Source of the DNA: Gamsiella multidivaricata
Lineage: Eukaryota > Mortierellomycota > Mortierellomycetes > Mortierellales > Mortierellaceae
Length of the DNA: 64,000 bases
Reading direction: 5' to 3'
Assembly: GCF_025024155.1 (NCBI RefSeq)
Contig: NW_026251713.1
Coordinates: 672,130-736,129, forward strand
Shown piece by piece: positions 22,001-34,311 of this stretch (position 1 is its first letter; the number at the start of each line of letters is the position of its first letter). The notes beneath the pieces are model-generated. The model was given only the letters and a program-made list of their open reading frames with translations. It searched no databases and was not told the DNA's origin. The translations under genes were made by a program, and so were the position numbers.

Positions 22001-22341
22001 TTTGTCGCAACAGAGATACGTTTCATAACCACCACATCATCCGCGAGGACTAAACGGCTAGACTGCATTTTCACCTCTGCAGTCGCACGCCCTCTCGAGT
22101 CTTTTGCAGAACAAATAACAAATAACAAATAACAAATACAAAATGCGGGGCCAGTCAGTGGTCGTACCTTGCGGGCTGCGTTTGCATAATAGTGCGTCTG
22201 GAATCGCTCTTGCGCATTCAGCACGAGCTCGCTCACTACCTGGCGCGGGTGCTTCGATCGGGCCACTCGGGAAGAATCTGAGAGGGCTAGGGTGAAGAAG
22301 AGGCTGTAGCGGGCCACGATGGGGGCGATGATGTTGGACAT
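19081..22341 (-). CDS. Low-complexity single-pass membrane protein of unknown function
   Basis: A frame ending at 19081 covers most of the protein. I favour a two-exon model: exon 1 22341-22168 (58 codons, MSNIIAPIVARYSLFF...) ending at an AAG|GTACGA donor, then an acceptor CTCCCAG at 21586, with exon 2 21585-19081 in phase (...ANAARK|WRALVRNVS). This gives 892 aa and removes the extremely Pro/Ser/Leu-biased reading of the CT-rich region. The protein has a Ser-rich N-terminal third and one clear transmembrane segment (TAVATLLSITLTVIFLSLL) flanked by Arg/Lys (ARRRQR before, RRQILRKRK after). A long basic, Ser/Gln-rich tail contains Tyr/Gln stretches and a (CAG)8-encoded poly-Gln run. No domain is recognised. 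If the intron is wrong, the alternative start is the ATG at 21714 within the GA-rich tract. Confidence 0.65.
19259..19285 (-). repeat. CAG repeat coding poly-Gln
   Basis: Eight consecutive CTG units on the plus strand, read as CAG (Gln) on the coding minus strand near the C-terminus of the membrane protein. Confidence 0.85.
21640..21800 (+). repeat. GGGA/GA purine tract
   Basis: An almost pure purine plus strand with consecutive GGGA units (about 21645-21672) and GAGAGA runs (21740-21795). In the proposed gene model it lies inside the first intron and would be a long polypyrimidine stretch in the pre-mRNA. It is G-quadruplex or triplex prone. Confidence 0.8.
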
Positions 22342-24393
22342 GTTGTGGGTTGTGTATGGGGCCGCAGAAAGATAGGCGGGTTGTGTTTTAAGTGGATGCT
22401 GAGCTATGAACGGACTGGCGATGTGTCCATAGACGGGGTTGTCCTTCCCAGTGCTCAGCCAAGTAAGGCAGGAGAGTGAGAGACGAAGGTTAAAGTAATG
22501 GCAGGGGGGAGCAGGGGGTGCAAAGGAGACGCGTAGGTTTTGGATCGTGCAATCTGATAGGGTGCCGTCGTTTTGGTGGCGATACGCTCGACCGTGAGTG
22601 AGTGAACAGGTGTGTGCGAGGGGAGCGAGAGAGAAAGCGAGAGAAGGAGCTATGTAGCTAGAAAAGAAGGCTGCGGGGGTGTGTAACGGGAGGGGGATGG
22701 TCGTGCATACAAACAGCGTTTATAGAACAATGTCAAGAACAGAGCTGACAGAATCGAAAAGGAAAAAAAAAAAAAAAAAAACTAGACAGGGGGGTGCGGA
22801 TCAATAGGACACCTTTATATGAATTCTGCCTTTGAGCGTTTTTTTTTGTTTTTTTTTTGTCTTTGCAAGCGGGAAGATGACGGAGATGTTTGTAGGGCTG
22901 AGTTGGCCAATAATGACGAAAATAAGAAATAGAATAGAATAAAGAGCACATAAAATAACGAGGGAGCACAGAGCACACTGGAAATGAACTGGACATGACC
23001 CACTTTGCTCTTACAGGTACCTCCTTTGCTCACGAGCTGCTGTATATCGAGTGAGCTGGTCGGGCCTGAAACCGATCCTGCTTCATTTCCGACCAGCACA
23101 CCTCTTCCGCCCCCGATCGCGCTCTACGAAACTTGGCCACCCGCCATAGCTGCCACTGGCAACCTGTAGCGGATAGTGTGGTTAGATACAGGTTATGTAA
23201 GTCCCACCCCATACACCCTGCTTATGAGCCGCGCGTCCTCTTTCCAGGGACATTTATTGCGGGCTGGTGTTCCGCATGAACGATGCGACTGTGAGTGAGT
23301 TTTATTCCAAAGGGCGAATCACCGCCGCGCGCTATTTCATGTTCTATACAGACTGGGAGTGAAAAAAAAGTGCAACCTGCCCTAGGCTGAGGGAAAGCAA
23401 GACCGGGCAGAGCAAGAAGAGGGGTTTGCAATTTACTGGGAAACAACCACCGAGGAGGAGGTTAAGAAAAGGGGGAGGTGGGGGGGGATAGAGAAAAAGG
23501 AACAAAACAAAAAACAACGGTAAACAGGTATTATTTCCGATGGATCCTTCAGATGCTCCCTTTTCCTTCCCCTCCTCATGTGCTAAAGAACGCTCCATCT
23601 TCTCAACAGGATCCAGGTCTTTGGAAATCTGATTAAAAGAAGGGTCGAGGCTCTGCGGCCCCTCGGACAAGTCGCGGCTCATGTGTGGCGTTAGAAGTCA
23701 CCGCAAACCAACGCGCAGTTCGATCATTTGTGGACGCCTCTTTTTTGAATTCCCGTCAAGTTTATCGTCAGCCTCGGTTGGTCAGCCTTTCCGCCAAAGA
23801 AATCTGGATCTTTGGACCATGCCGATCAGACCCTAGACAACCCCGGAAGATGGACAGGTACACTTCTCATATAATACCTTAGATATTCTAGGATGGCTAT
23901 ACCTCCTGAGCGCAGCGGAGCTGTGCCACACTCTCTTAAGAATTCTTGCAAACCTCCGAGGAGTAATCACGCAAGAGGACTGCGGGAGAAACTGGGTAAC
24001 TGCATATTTTTGGCATACCAACCCGCACTAAAGATCAAACGAACCATAACAAACAAAACAGTAAATTCAGCACCAGCATCGGTATCTATCAGCAAACAGC
24101 GATATTTTGCTTCCCAAGCTTGCATGAGAAAGGGCTGATCCTCTTGCAGCTGCGAATGGACCAATCAAACACCTCTTACTCGTGTCCTACAATCCAGTGC
24201 TGCCGGCTATATCATCCACGCTGCAGTTTCGTGCTTACACCATTGGCAGTGCTCGCCGCTGTCACTCATTCTGTGGAACTTTATTGGGCAATTGAAAATG
24301 GGATAAAAGGCCGCCAACAAAGCAGCGTTTCCTGATGCTTAAAAACCCGTCGACAATGGTTGGACAAAAAAAAAAAACTTCTGCCTTGAAAAC
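22342..24393. other. Intergenic, no supported gene
   Basis: Several short frames exist on both strands but are low-complexity or composition-driven. A(18)-type and T-rich runs occur near 22768 and 22840. The first few hundred bases are the presumed promoter of the membrane-protein gene. Confidence 0.55.
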
Positions 24394-26121
24394 TCAGTAG
24401 CACCACACTTTAGGCCTGACGTCAAATGCACACTCCTTGTCCTTGAAGGCGGGGAAGATCACCAGGGCCACCTTGCCCTCAGGGTTGCTCTTCAGAGACG
24501 TCTGCATAGTCTCTTCATCAAATGGCGTGTTCAACGGAATCGCCACAGGAGTAATGACAGACTCGAGTCCAGTCATGGCTATTGCGAGCTCGAATGCCTT
24601 GTTGCAGATATCCCGGATCTTGGCCTGCTCGTTCGCGTTTGTATACACCTTGGAAATCAATCCTGAAAGATCCTCAGCAGTCGTCGCCACCTCCTGTTCC
24701 TGCCGAGTCTTGGTGGCGGGGTCGTCTGCTAACATCTTGCAGAGCTGCTGCCTCCAACGCACAGCCGACTTTTCGTTACGCACATGCATCCAGTCGTAGA
24801 TCTCCTTGAATCCCTTGTTGTAGTCAAAGATGGAGCTCAGAGGTTTGTCAAAGAAATTCGAGATGAGCGTTCGCATGACCACAGACTCCATATAGAGGTT
24901 CAGATGGTAAGACTCCAGTTTATCCTCAGGAACCGGGAACCCATCGAGAAGACCCGAACTCTTGAAATGCTCCACTGCGACTTCCTTGTTGAGATTCACA
25001 GAGCGCCCTCCTTGTGCCTTTCGGATCAAATGCTCGATCGAAGCCTTGAGCTGCGTCAGGCGGTCCCTGATGGTGCCGTGATCGTCGTCTGTGGCACGAA
25101 TCATCCGCACATGTTCCAGGTAGTTCTTAGACATGACCTCATAGTCCCTGTCCCGCTTGGCCAGCTTTTGCTGAAGATCCATGTACTGTCTGTGGAGATC
25201 ATGATAGGCGCCTCGAGTGCGGTTGAGTTCGTCGTCCGCGCTCTGCTTCTCCATCAATGTCTCGTTCAAGCTCTCCTTCAGGGCGTGGTTCTTAGTGTGG
25301 AGCTCCTCAATCAATCTGTGCAGAATCTTGTTCTGGAGCTCCTCCGTAACCTGTATTCCGTTCTCCTTGGGAGCCGCATCCGGCGCAGCTGGTGCAGTTG
25401 GTTTGGACAGAGTTGCCGCGGCACTGGCTGGTCCATCTATTGCGAGGTTCAGCAAGCGGTAAGAACCTCTTCAATCGTCCTCTCTCTCCCCCCTCCCCCC
25501 TCGGTGCAGAGAGAATTGTTTTATCTTGTGTGGGACAGAGCCGAGGCGCTTGGTTTGATTTGACACAGTAATGGGCAATGGCTCCCAAGTCGCGTATCGC
25601 TCACCTTTGTCCTCAATCATTTCAACATCAGAGTCGACGTCGTCCGTAAGCGTTGCTGTGATGTTCATGGTAACAGTTGGCGGCGCCGAAATGGTAACGG
25701 GCGAGGCAGGGCTGGCTGCATTGGCAGTGTTCGCAGGCTTTGCAGTGTTGAGAAAACTGATAGAGTTGACAGGGTTAACAGGGTTAACAGGGCCGGCTGG
25801 GCTGACAGGGTTGACAGGACTGGCTGGATTAGCTGAGGATTGAACTGGGGTCACCGGGATGGGAACTTCTGCGGCGACCTCTGCAGGGACCGAATCCTGG
25901 TTCGTGGTTACATCGACCGCAATGGGCTGCTGAGGCGTTGACTTTATATCGGGCATGGTGGTTTCCCGAGTAGGCGAGGCCTTGGATGTACCTTCGAACA
26001 TGGGCTCGCTGTAGAAGGCCGAGTTCTCTGTGTTGAGGTTGACGTCTACTTTGAGACCCGACGAAGTAGGCGAGGCCGGGTCGGTGGGCGGGCGGTCCTG
26101 CATCGGCTGCGGGGTTGTCAT
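24394..26121 (-). CDS. Coiled-coil protein with Pro-Val-Asn repeat, unknown function
   Basis: Two exons join exactly: 26121-25605 and 25436-24394 (donor G|GTGAGC, acceptor CAATAG, codon GAT across the junction), giving 519 aa. The N-terminal third is disordered and contains a short tandem run of P-V-N/P-V-S units (about residues 100-125). A long coiled coil follows (LHRLIEELHTKNHALKESL... through QQKLAKRDRDYEVMSKNYL). A globular helical C-terminal half contains SSGLLDGFPVPEDKLESYHL, FFDKPLSSIFDY and EIYDWMHVRNEKSAVRW, and ends RPKVWCY. The C-terminal half looks like a conserved fungal hypothetical with no assigned role. No membrane segment is seen. It shares an 850-bp upstream region with the divergent Hsp70-like gene. 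Confidence 0.82.
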
Positions 26122-26973
26122 GGAAAGAGAGATGAAGGAAGAGAGGGGGAATTGTGTCTGACTGAAAAACTGGGATGAAAGAGAGAGAGTGTGTGTGTGA
26201 GAGACGGGTGTGAGAAATAGAGCGATGGCACGCTAGAGCCTTGGACTAAACAGTCAGCCAATGTGAATCTTTCTCTTTGTTGTGGCGATGAGGGGGGCCC
26301 CGAAACAAATGAAGTTGATAGAAACCCCTTTCGCAAAAAAAGTCCATGTCACGCAGTATGGGAGGGAGGATGGCACACGCGCAGAGCAAATGCCTGTCTG
26401 CACACGCACTGCACACGTCCCCATGCAAACAACAACACCAGCAGCCGATCGACTGTCTACTTCTGGCATCCGCACCCCCGCTTTTAGACACACCGCCTGG
26501 GCTCCTACCCATATCGGTTCCCCTGGCAGCCCCTGTCCCTGTCCCTGTCCCTGTCCCTACTGCCGCCCCCGAGCTGCTCGAAGCGGCGTGCTAGACGTGA
26601 CACAACATCAACCACCAGCACACACACGCCCTCGCCATCGACACCCGCTATTTATTTTATTTTATTTTTTTGGCACAGCCCACTCTAACGTCCGCCTTAA
26701 AAATCCTTCTTGTCTGTCGGCCCAATAATGAAAGTCAATAAAGGCGCGTGCCATACTCTCGAAGCTTCAGCCCCGCTCAGGTCTACTTTTTATGATATTC
26801 AGCATGGTCATAGCGAGGGGACCCATCAGTCGACCTTTAAAAGGGCCTTGAACATCCTCCTTGTTCTCGCCTGCATAGGTTGCAACCACTTGCCAAACAC
26901 TCTTCTTTTTTTTCTTCTTTTTTTTCTTCTTCTTTTCCTCTTGCTCATTCGCATCTCATTCCAGACATTCACA
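26122..26973. other. Divergent promoter region with CCCTGT minisatellite
   Basis: Lies between the coiled-coil gene (minus) and the Hsp70-like gene (plus). It contains about four CCCTGT hexamers (26535-26560), a TATTTATTTTATTTTA stretch near 26648 and T/C-rich tracts just before the Hsp70-like ATG. Confidence 0.55.
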
Positions 26974-28972
26974 ATGCAGCAACAGGTCTTCAACCCAAGG
27001 GACTACCCTATTATTATGGCCATCGACTTTGGCACGACCTTCTCGTAGGCGACGTTCCTTGTTCGAAATGAACTTTAAACGTCTCGAAAGAGTACCGCTC
27101 CTGAATCTCACGCAGCGGAGCCATTTCTTGTGAACCATAGGGGCTGTGCTTACGCCTATGCGCAAGACGAAAAAGAGGTGATTGACATCACGACTTGGTA
27201 AGTACGAAGCTCGCCAGCGTAGCAAACCATCCAAGCAAGGGGGGTGTCGCCCGTCTCTGACCCTGCCTAAACGGTCGGATTGATGCTTTGTACCGATTTG
27301 CTACAGGCCTAAACAGATTATTCAATATCCCAAGACTCCGACCTTGAACTTGTACAAAAAGGACGATATTGAGCATAAGCTGGTCGCATGGGGGTGGAAG
27401 GCGAAACTAGAGACCCTCAAGCCCACCGCTCGACAGCACACTCTCCTCTCCCAATACAAGTTGCATCTAGACGAAACCATGCATAACGCTCCCTTGGAAG
27501 TTGACATCACTGTTCTCGAGGCTATTTCGCACTATCTGGAAGCATTCCACGAATACGTCCTCGGTGAGATTATGCGTGGTTTCGCTAAGAACTTTCAGCG
27601 AGATCATTTCCGGTACTGCCTGACGGTCCCGGCGATGTGGTCTGACAAGGCCAAGAACCTTATGAGACAGGCCGCCATCAAGTCCCACCTCATCAAGGAG
27701 ACCGATCATCCCGACCGCCTCATGTTGATATCGGAGCCAGAGGCCGCGGCCCTGTATTGCGAGCGCAAATGCGACCAATTCGACCTTGGCCACGGGGACC
27801 GCTTCATGATTTGCGATGCTGGTGGAGGAACTGTGGATCTGATTGTCTTTGAAATCGAGGTGACTAGCGCAGGACGGCGTCTTTCCGAAGTGACAAAAGG
27901 TCACGGTGCCTCTTGCGGCTCAGTCTTCCTGGATCGCAACCTGCGTCGTCTCTTGGAACAAAGGTTTGGTCACTATGCTGCTAACTTTCCAGCAAACATC
28001 ATCCCCAACCTAGTCGACACGTTCGCGGACGCGATCAAGCCGCAGTTTGATGGAATCGAGGACCAGTTCCTGCAACTGCCTGCGAGCAAGTGCTTTGAAG
28101 ACTTGGAGGACCCAGAAGCAATGGGCATTGATGACGGCTACCTGGTCCTCACTGCATCCGAACTGCAGGAGAACGTTTTCGAGCCGGTGGTGAAGAGTGT
28201 GCTGGCGCTTATTCAGGAGCAATTGTCACAGTCCAAGACCTGCTCGGCCATTTTCTTGGTCGGTGGATTCGGGTCCTCCAACTACCTCTACAGCCGTGTC
28301 AAAACACAGTTCAGCAGCCAAGTCGGACTGATCTCTACCCCACCTCGTCCTGAGCTGGCTGTCGTTCGCGGTGCGGTCTGCGTAGGCCTGAATCCCCGAG
28401 TCGTGACAGCACGTATTGCGCGCCGGTGCTATGGCATTTCATCGGATCAACCGTTCGAGAGAGGCAGGGACCCGCTGGCGAAACGCAAGTTCGAGGTGAA
28501 TGGCGTCTGGTGCATAGACCGATTTACTGTTTTTGTCAAGAGGGGCCAAAAGGTCAACGTGGATGAGTGCATGTCGCGAGAGTTCTCGTTCACAAAATAC
28601 TCTGAGGGTCCCGAGGATTACAACGTTGCCCTGTTCGCCGCGGATACCGATGGAGATCCACCAAGATATACCACCGATGTCGGAGTAATCAAGTTAGCTG
28701 ACATTCCAATTCCATGCCCACATCCACCTCTGGCCCGCCTGGGATCTGTGGTACGCTTTAGCAAAATTTTGACATCAGAAGTAATAGCTGTAAATTGCCT
28801 AATTGCTTGCCGAATAGGAGATCTAACGCGAACATTCTTTAATATTACGGCATATTAGGTCAAGGTGAAGGTCATCATGCACTTTGGTCTAAACGAGATC
28901 AAGGCAGAAGCAACCATAGGTAACCTAGTCTACAGCACTGTTCTGCAGTTCGACGCGGTGGACACTTTTTAA
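26974..28972 (+). CDS. Hsp70-like ATPase (HSPA12-type)
   Basis: An actin-fold Hsp70 relative. Four exons fit: 26974-27044, 27093-27197, 27307-28750 and 28859-28972, total 577 aa. Nucleotide-binding motifs are phosphate-1 MAIDFGTTFS, phosphate-2 ICDAGGGTVDLIVFE, and adenosine IFLVGGFGSSNYLYSRV; a connect-like LISEPEAAALYC lies between them. The length and the weak C-terminal half (no canonical substrate-binding lid, no EEVD tail) fit HSPA12-type proteins rather than classical cytosolic chaperones, so refolding activity should not be assumed. The N-terminus lacks a signal or mitochondrial presequence, implying a cytosolic location. Intron 1 (48 nt) is short; the acceptor AAAGAG restores the frame exactly. 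The C-terminal exon (from VKVKVIMHFG) is inferred from phase and a TTAG acceptor. Confidence 0.88.
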
Positions 28973-29312
28973 ATACCTACATACCAAAGCATAACGTCCA
29001 GCGTCCTTTGATCCGTATATCTGGGAGTACCAAAAAAAGAATAAACTGCTCTTTGGGCGTCGGGCGTCACGTGCTGGCACAAAGCTTCACTCCAGTCGAC
29101 TTTAGCATCATCACCACCGCGCCATGCGAGCGCCACTCTACCATCCTTCTTAAACCTTCTCTGACTATAGACGCGAGCCAAGGTAATGGCATAGCCGCTC
29201 CACCATGTCTACAGGAGTGGGACTTCATCTCGAGTATTAAACCTGTCCTCCCACACAAACCTTCTTTCTCACAGTGTGACCCTTCGAGAGACGAAAGGAC
29301 GGACCGTCAAAT
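28973..29312 (+). other. Promoter region of TMF1-like gene
   Basis: A 340-bp spacer between two tandem plus-strand genes. No additional gene is supported and no clear TATA box is seen. Confidence 0.45.
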
Positions 29313-32300
29313 ATGAGCAGCTTCTTTGGCGCCCAAGGCTCGGGCTCGGGACCCAATGCCAACAAGTCATCATCAAACACCAGTGGGAGCAGTACCGGCG
29401 GTGGAGGATGGGGTAGCTTCCTGAAACAAGGACTCTCCACTATCGAATCCAAGCTGGATATGGTGCTTGACATCAATGTTCCCATCCCTGGCGGCGCTTC
29501 AGGAACACTCACATCATTCTCGCCGCATGCGACAGTATTGCCATCCAGCATCACCGGCGCTTCGTCGACAAAGGATACACCGCCCAAAAAGCAGGAGCTG
29601 CCCCGACTCTCAGGTCGAAGCGATTCCCAGGACTTGGATGAAATCAGCGCAGCGGAGGATGATCTCAACAGCCGGTCCAAGGCAACTGCTGCGAGGAACT
29701 CGGGCTCCGCATTCAGTAATAAAGGCGAGGACAAAAATCAGCGAACATCCGTAAGCGTTTCAAGGGAGGAGGGGCCTCTGGATGACTCAAAGCCCAGCAC
29801 CAGCATCGCAAGGGACGACTCCACTGTAACTGTAGATCCGTTCACAGGAATGGTCATCACTACTCCTGGAATCATGCGCATGTCAACACCACCGGTCTCG
29901 GGCGGCAACTCTGCTGCTGCTGCTGCTGCTGCCGCTAACCGAGAAAGATTGGAGCAGAGGATGAGGGGAATTTTTAAGAAGACGAACGAGTCGCCATCCT
30001 CGGCCGCCACAACTCGGTCTCCAGCAGCCTCACCTTCACCCTCGGTACGACAGTCAATATCCACGGAACCAGAAGACAGCGCTTCAGGAAAAGAGGACCC
30101 AGATAAGGGTAATGGACAAATCACCAATGTGGTCACTGCAATTAGCGAGGAAAACGCTCCATCAGATGATATAGACGTAGCTGAAGACAGCTATCAAGAA
30201 GTAAAGGAGTCGAATACATCAGAACTGCCGTCCGTGGAGGCGAGTGCTGATGCTGGAGAGGCCGTGGAGAAACAGGAGGACAAGGACGCAAATGATGAGG
30301 CCACGCAAAGCGCCGTTACAGTCGACAAGACCACAGACGAATCAGCCGGTCCGGAACAGGACCCAGAGATGCAGACAGATAATGCCAAGCAGAGTGAATC
30401 TTTGCCGGAGGAGATGATTTCTGAGGACAAGGATCAGGATATCAATCCCATACAACAGGACCGGGAGGGCTCCGTAACTACAGAAGAGACGATCACAGCA
30501 AACGATTCAAAGGAGATCGAGGTGCAATCCAAAGAAGCTGAGGAAGCAAAAGATCAAGAGGGATCGACAGATAGTCTAGTAGTTGACAAGACAGAACTCA
30601 CCCCAGCTCGCTCATCTCTCGACAACGAGCCGGTCAAAACCACTGTACCAACTCAACCAACCGAAGCGGGGCCCGCAGATTCTGTCTCAAAAGAGCCAGC
30701 TCCTGTATCGCAGCAGACGTTGGACAAGGTCGGCAACACTCAAAAGACGGACAAAATCGTCGGATCTATCACGTCTGACGAGAATCCCTTAAAGAAAGTA
30801 CTGGAGCAGCGGGAGGAGCAACTTTTCAAGGTCATGCAGGAACAGTCATCGCTTCTGGAAAGGTTGCGCGATCTAGAGGACGCAAAAGCAGCTGAGGATG
30901 CACTGAAGGCAACCAAGGTCGCAGGTCTGGAAAAGATTATCGAATCACAAAAGAAAGAGCTCGAGGTCGCACGCGGATCTAACCTGGCGAGTCAACCAAA
31001 GTCGATTCAGAAAACTCTAGAGGAACAGCGCGCATTACTTGAGGAGAAAGACGAGCAGATCCGGGGACTCTTGGAAGAAGGTAGGCTGTATGCACAGGCT
31101 AAATGATAAGCGATTCAAATATATGTATGGTTTTTTTATTTTATTTTTTATTTTTTAAGGTATTCATTGCTAACGGACGAGTTGTGATCTTATATCTATA
31201 GGCGAGGTTCTGTCGAAGAAGGAGTTCAAGTATTTGACGTCGATCAAGACCTTGCGGACAAAAAACATTGAAGCTGAGAAGCTGCAGATGGACACGCAAA
31301 AGAAGCTGGACAGGGCGCTCTCGGACTACACTGATTCCCAGGCCAAGCTCGGGAAAATAATGGACGAGAACAAGCAGCTGAACGGTAAGGGACATATGCC
31401 CAGGGAGGGGGCGTTAATACGCTTTTGGTGAAGATGCCGGCCCATGCAACTCACCCCGACTCGGCCTCTATTTCCACTATAGATTCCGTAAAATCCCTGC
31501 ACGATATCAACCAGCGACAGAACAAGCAAATGACAAAGATGGAAGCAGAGCTCCTCCAGGTCAAGGAGGAGAAGGCCAATCTACAACTGGGGCTGGATCG
31601 GGCACGACAAGAGCTCGCAGAGGCCCGTAAAACTTCTGCTGAGCTATCAAACCAAGCACACGCTGCAGCACTGGATCGCGAGATGAAACTTAACGAGGAC
31701 CTGAACAAGGAGATAGACGAACTCAAGGCACAACATGTGGCGGTTGAGAGGAACCTTCATCAGGAGATCCAGGACCTTCGTGTTTCTCTTTCCAATCGAG
31801 AGGAGCTCGCGGGAGAGAAGGAGGACCAGCTCTGGATGGAGATCAGGAGCTTACAGGCGCGTCTTGAACAGAACGATAACGACTCGTATGACCTGCAGGA
31901 GGCACTAGATGAGGCTCGTCGACCGCTTCTGCGACAGATCGAGGTCCTGCAGAATCAGCAAGGTGCTGCCAGTCGTAACTGGGACAAGATTGAGAAGACC
32001 CTTACCCGCCGTGTCACGGAAGCTGAAGAAGATGTAACCAAGGCGCAGGAGCGAGAAAAGATTACCAGAGACAAAATGGATGAACTGGTAAAGAGTCGAT
32101 TTTATTTTTTTCGGGGCGTCCCTATGACATCTCTGCCATCTCCTCTCTAGAGACTAATCATGCCCTGTATTACTGTCACTTGCTTTTTCTTAGAAATCGC
32201 AAAGCGCAGCCCTGGAAGCACGCCTCGAGACGCTGAGGGTAGCGGACACACAACTTCGATCAGAGATCAATGCCAACAAACGACTTTTGAAGGACAAGGA

Positions 32301-33249
32301 GGAGGAGACACGTCAGGCGCAGTCCGATCTCGCCAAGGAACGCGCCCATCTCGAGCGAGCCATCGAGGAAGCCAAGGAGGACGCAGAAAGGAAATTGCGC
32401 CTGCGACAGCAGACAGAGATCGACAAGCTGAAGCAGCAGATCCAACAGCTTCAGAAGCGACAAGGAACTGTGGACGACGGCTCGGAAGTGCACCTGTCGG
32501 CTGGAAGTTCAGCGGCAGCCCCACGGCCGTCGTCCTCTTCCATCTCTGCGACAGCTTTCTCATCGCCCATGTTGGCAGGCGGTCCTCTAGTTATGGGTGG
32601 ATTGAAGACTGCTCTGCATGGAAGCGGCAACGGAGTCCGCGCGAGCTTTGAGTCGATCACAAGCCCTGCTAGTCTGGACGGGATGCCACCCTCATTATCG
32701 CGGACCAGCTCCTCCCAGACCATGTCAGGAATGAGCGCGACAGCGTCGTCTATGGGCCTAATGGGCCTTGGTAGCGGCGCAACTGGTCAAGCTGTGGCGA
32801 TCGAGAGATTGAACACAGTGGTCCGTCAGCTAGAGGGCCAGGTTACCTTCTTGAGCGAGCAAGTGCGTACTGCGAACAAGAACAAAGGTAATGAATTGAC
32901 GATACTGCGCATGTTCAGGATCATAATGTATTGAATATCTATCCTCCCCTCTCCTGACAACTCTTTTTTAACGATCTCTTGTATTCTAGACGAGCTCTCT
33001 GATGAACTTGTCCGAGTGGCCATGGAGCTGGAGGAGCTGCAGAAGCAGGCAATGCGGGTCCCTGGTTTAGAGAAGGAACTGGCCTTGCTGCAGGAGCGGT
33101 ATAAAGCTGCGTTGGAGATGTTGGGCGAGAGGACTGAGGAAGTCCAGGAGTTGAGGGCGGATATCGTCGATGTGAAGGAAGCATATCGTGATCAGATCAA
33201 TGAGCTGCTCGGGCAGCTTGAGCAGTCAAGACAGATCAACGCTCGGTAA
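29313..33249 (+). CDS. TMF1-like golgin (TATA element modulatory factor homologue)
   Basis: A Golgi coiled-coil tether, homologous to TMF1/ARA160 and yeast Sgm1, which binds Rab6/Ypt6 at its C-terminus. Five exons are in phase: 29313-31080, 31202-31384, 31483-32087, 32194-32887 and 32990-33249, giving 1169 aa. The N-terminus (MSSFFGAQGSGSG...GGGWGSFLKQGLSTIE) has the short amphipathic WGSFLK segment typical of golgin membrane or vesicle-capture motifs. An acidic, disordered Ser/Thr/Glu/Asp region spans about residues 100-480. Long coiled coils follow, broken by a Ser/Ala/Gly insert (about residues 915-1015, SSSSISATAFSSPML). The final about 110 residues match the TMF TATA-binding/Rab6-binding domain (YKAALEMLGERTEEVQELR, DVKEAYRDQI). 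The historical name TATA-binding is a misnomer for a Golgi role. Confidence 0.9.
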
Positions 33250-34044
33250 GGAAAATAAAAATAATAAAATAAAAATACATATCCCTTAGAGAAAACCGTA
33301 ATAAATAAATACTTTTGTCTCGTCAATATCGTTCATGGAACTGGATAGGGCTGTTCACTGCCACAGGGACATGTTTATTAAGCCATGCTACAGTTTCGCC
33401 TCTAGCTTTTTCTTTTGTTGGACTGATTAGCAATTGAAAAGAAGCTAATTGTCTTAAAAACAATTCATCCTCTGTGCTTTTTCCCTCGTTAGCCCACTTT
33501 CGATACAGAAGACAATACGGCCGAGGGGGACAGGGTCTATTTTGCGCCTTAAAAATTATCTGATTTCTAATACAGCAAATTTTAGGTCACCTCAAGGAAC
33601 GATTCGATTGCTGCACAGCAGAAACGCGAAACAATAATATTTTTTTTTTTAAAGTTAAAGAAAATGACGCGAACAAGCAAGCACATCCGAGGACAGATCA
33701 TCCTCCACCATATCTGGGGGGACTGACCAGACCAGACCATCCTTCACATCCTATCCTTTTTTATATTCCCACAGCTATCAAGTCTTGCCGAAACAGAAGG
33801 CTTTGGCGCTCTTTACAGTGCTGCTTGCGTAAACACCTACAAAGTCCCACAGATCGAATTGTTTCATATTCCCACTTCCCCTACAAAGTCATGCTGGTCT
33901 AGTGGTGTTGTACAACTGAATAATATAATATCGAGTAAATTCCTCCCGACTTTGAACGCCACTAATCTGCCCTCGATGTACAGAATGTACACAGCATTCA
34001 GGTTTAAAGTTTCTCTCTTAGAAAGGACTGCCGAACTGCCAACG
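33250..34044. other. Intergenic between converging genes; holds a 3' UTR-like relic
   Basis: No gene is supported. A segment at about 33345-33405 resembles the 3' UTR of small genes A-C (see separate entry). An A/T-rich stretch and a T10-type run occur at 33640-33660. Confidence 0.5.
33345..33405 (-). repeat. Relic resembling small-gene 3' UTR
   Basis: On the minus strand this reads TGTAGCATGG, CTTAATAAACATGTCC, then TGTGGCAGTGAAC. The 3' flank of small gene A reads AGTAGCATTA, CCTAATAAACGTGCC, then TATGGCAATGAAC. Order and spacing agree over about 45 nt. No coding remnant is visible upstream of it. Confidence 0.45.
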
Positions 34045-34311
34045 TCATGTATCCAGAAAATCACGACAGAAGTCCCTCCTAGGTGGCGGAGGGCTTGCTT
34101 CGCCCAAAAGGGTCGATACAAGGTCCTGCAATTCCCTGACCTGCCCCTCAATCGACTCTTGCTGTCTATTCAGCTGCTCCTGCAACTGGTGATGCTGCAA
34201 CATACTCTGTTCTCGGATTCTTTCCTCCTGCCCCATGACCCTTCGCTCATTCGACTCTGATTGAACTTGTAAGGTTTTTACCAGTTCGAGAATCTTGAAT
34301 AGGCCTAGTTG
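34045..34311 (-). other. In-frame coiled-coil extension beyond a UAG stop
   Basis: Directly after the TAG that ends the channel gene, the same frame stays open for 88 codons, starting QLGLFKILELVKTLQ and ending RRDFCRDFLDT. The extension has coiled-coil composition (EERIREQSMLQHHQLQEQL, then IEGQVRELQDLVSTLLG), continuous in character with the helix before the stop ([17 protein letters not shown]). The stop context TAG-CAA-CTA fits the known UAG-CAR-YYA readthrough consensus. Confidence 0.6.

Noticed and set aside
24784..25563. 259-codon plus-strand frame antisense to the coiled-coil gene
   Set aside because: Sense strand joins two exons in phase with coherent heptads; the antisense frame has none of this.
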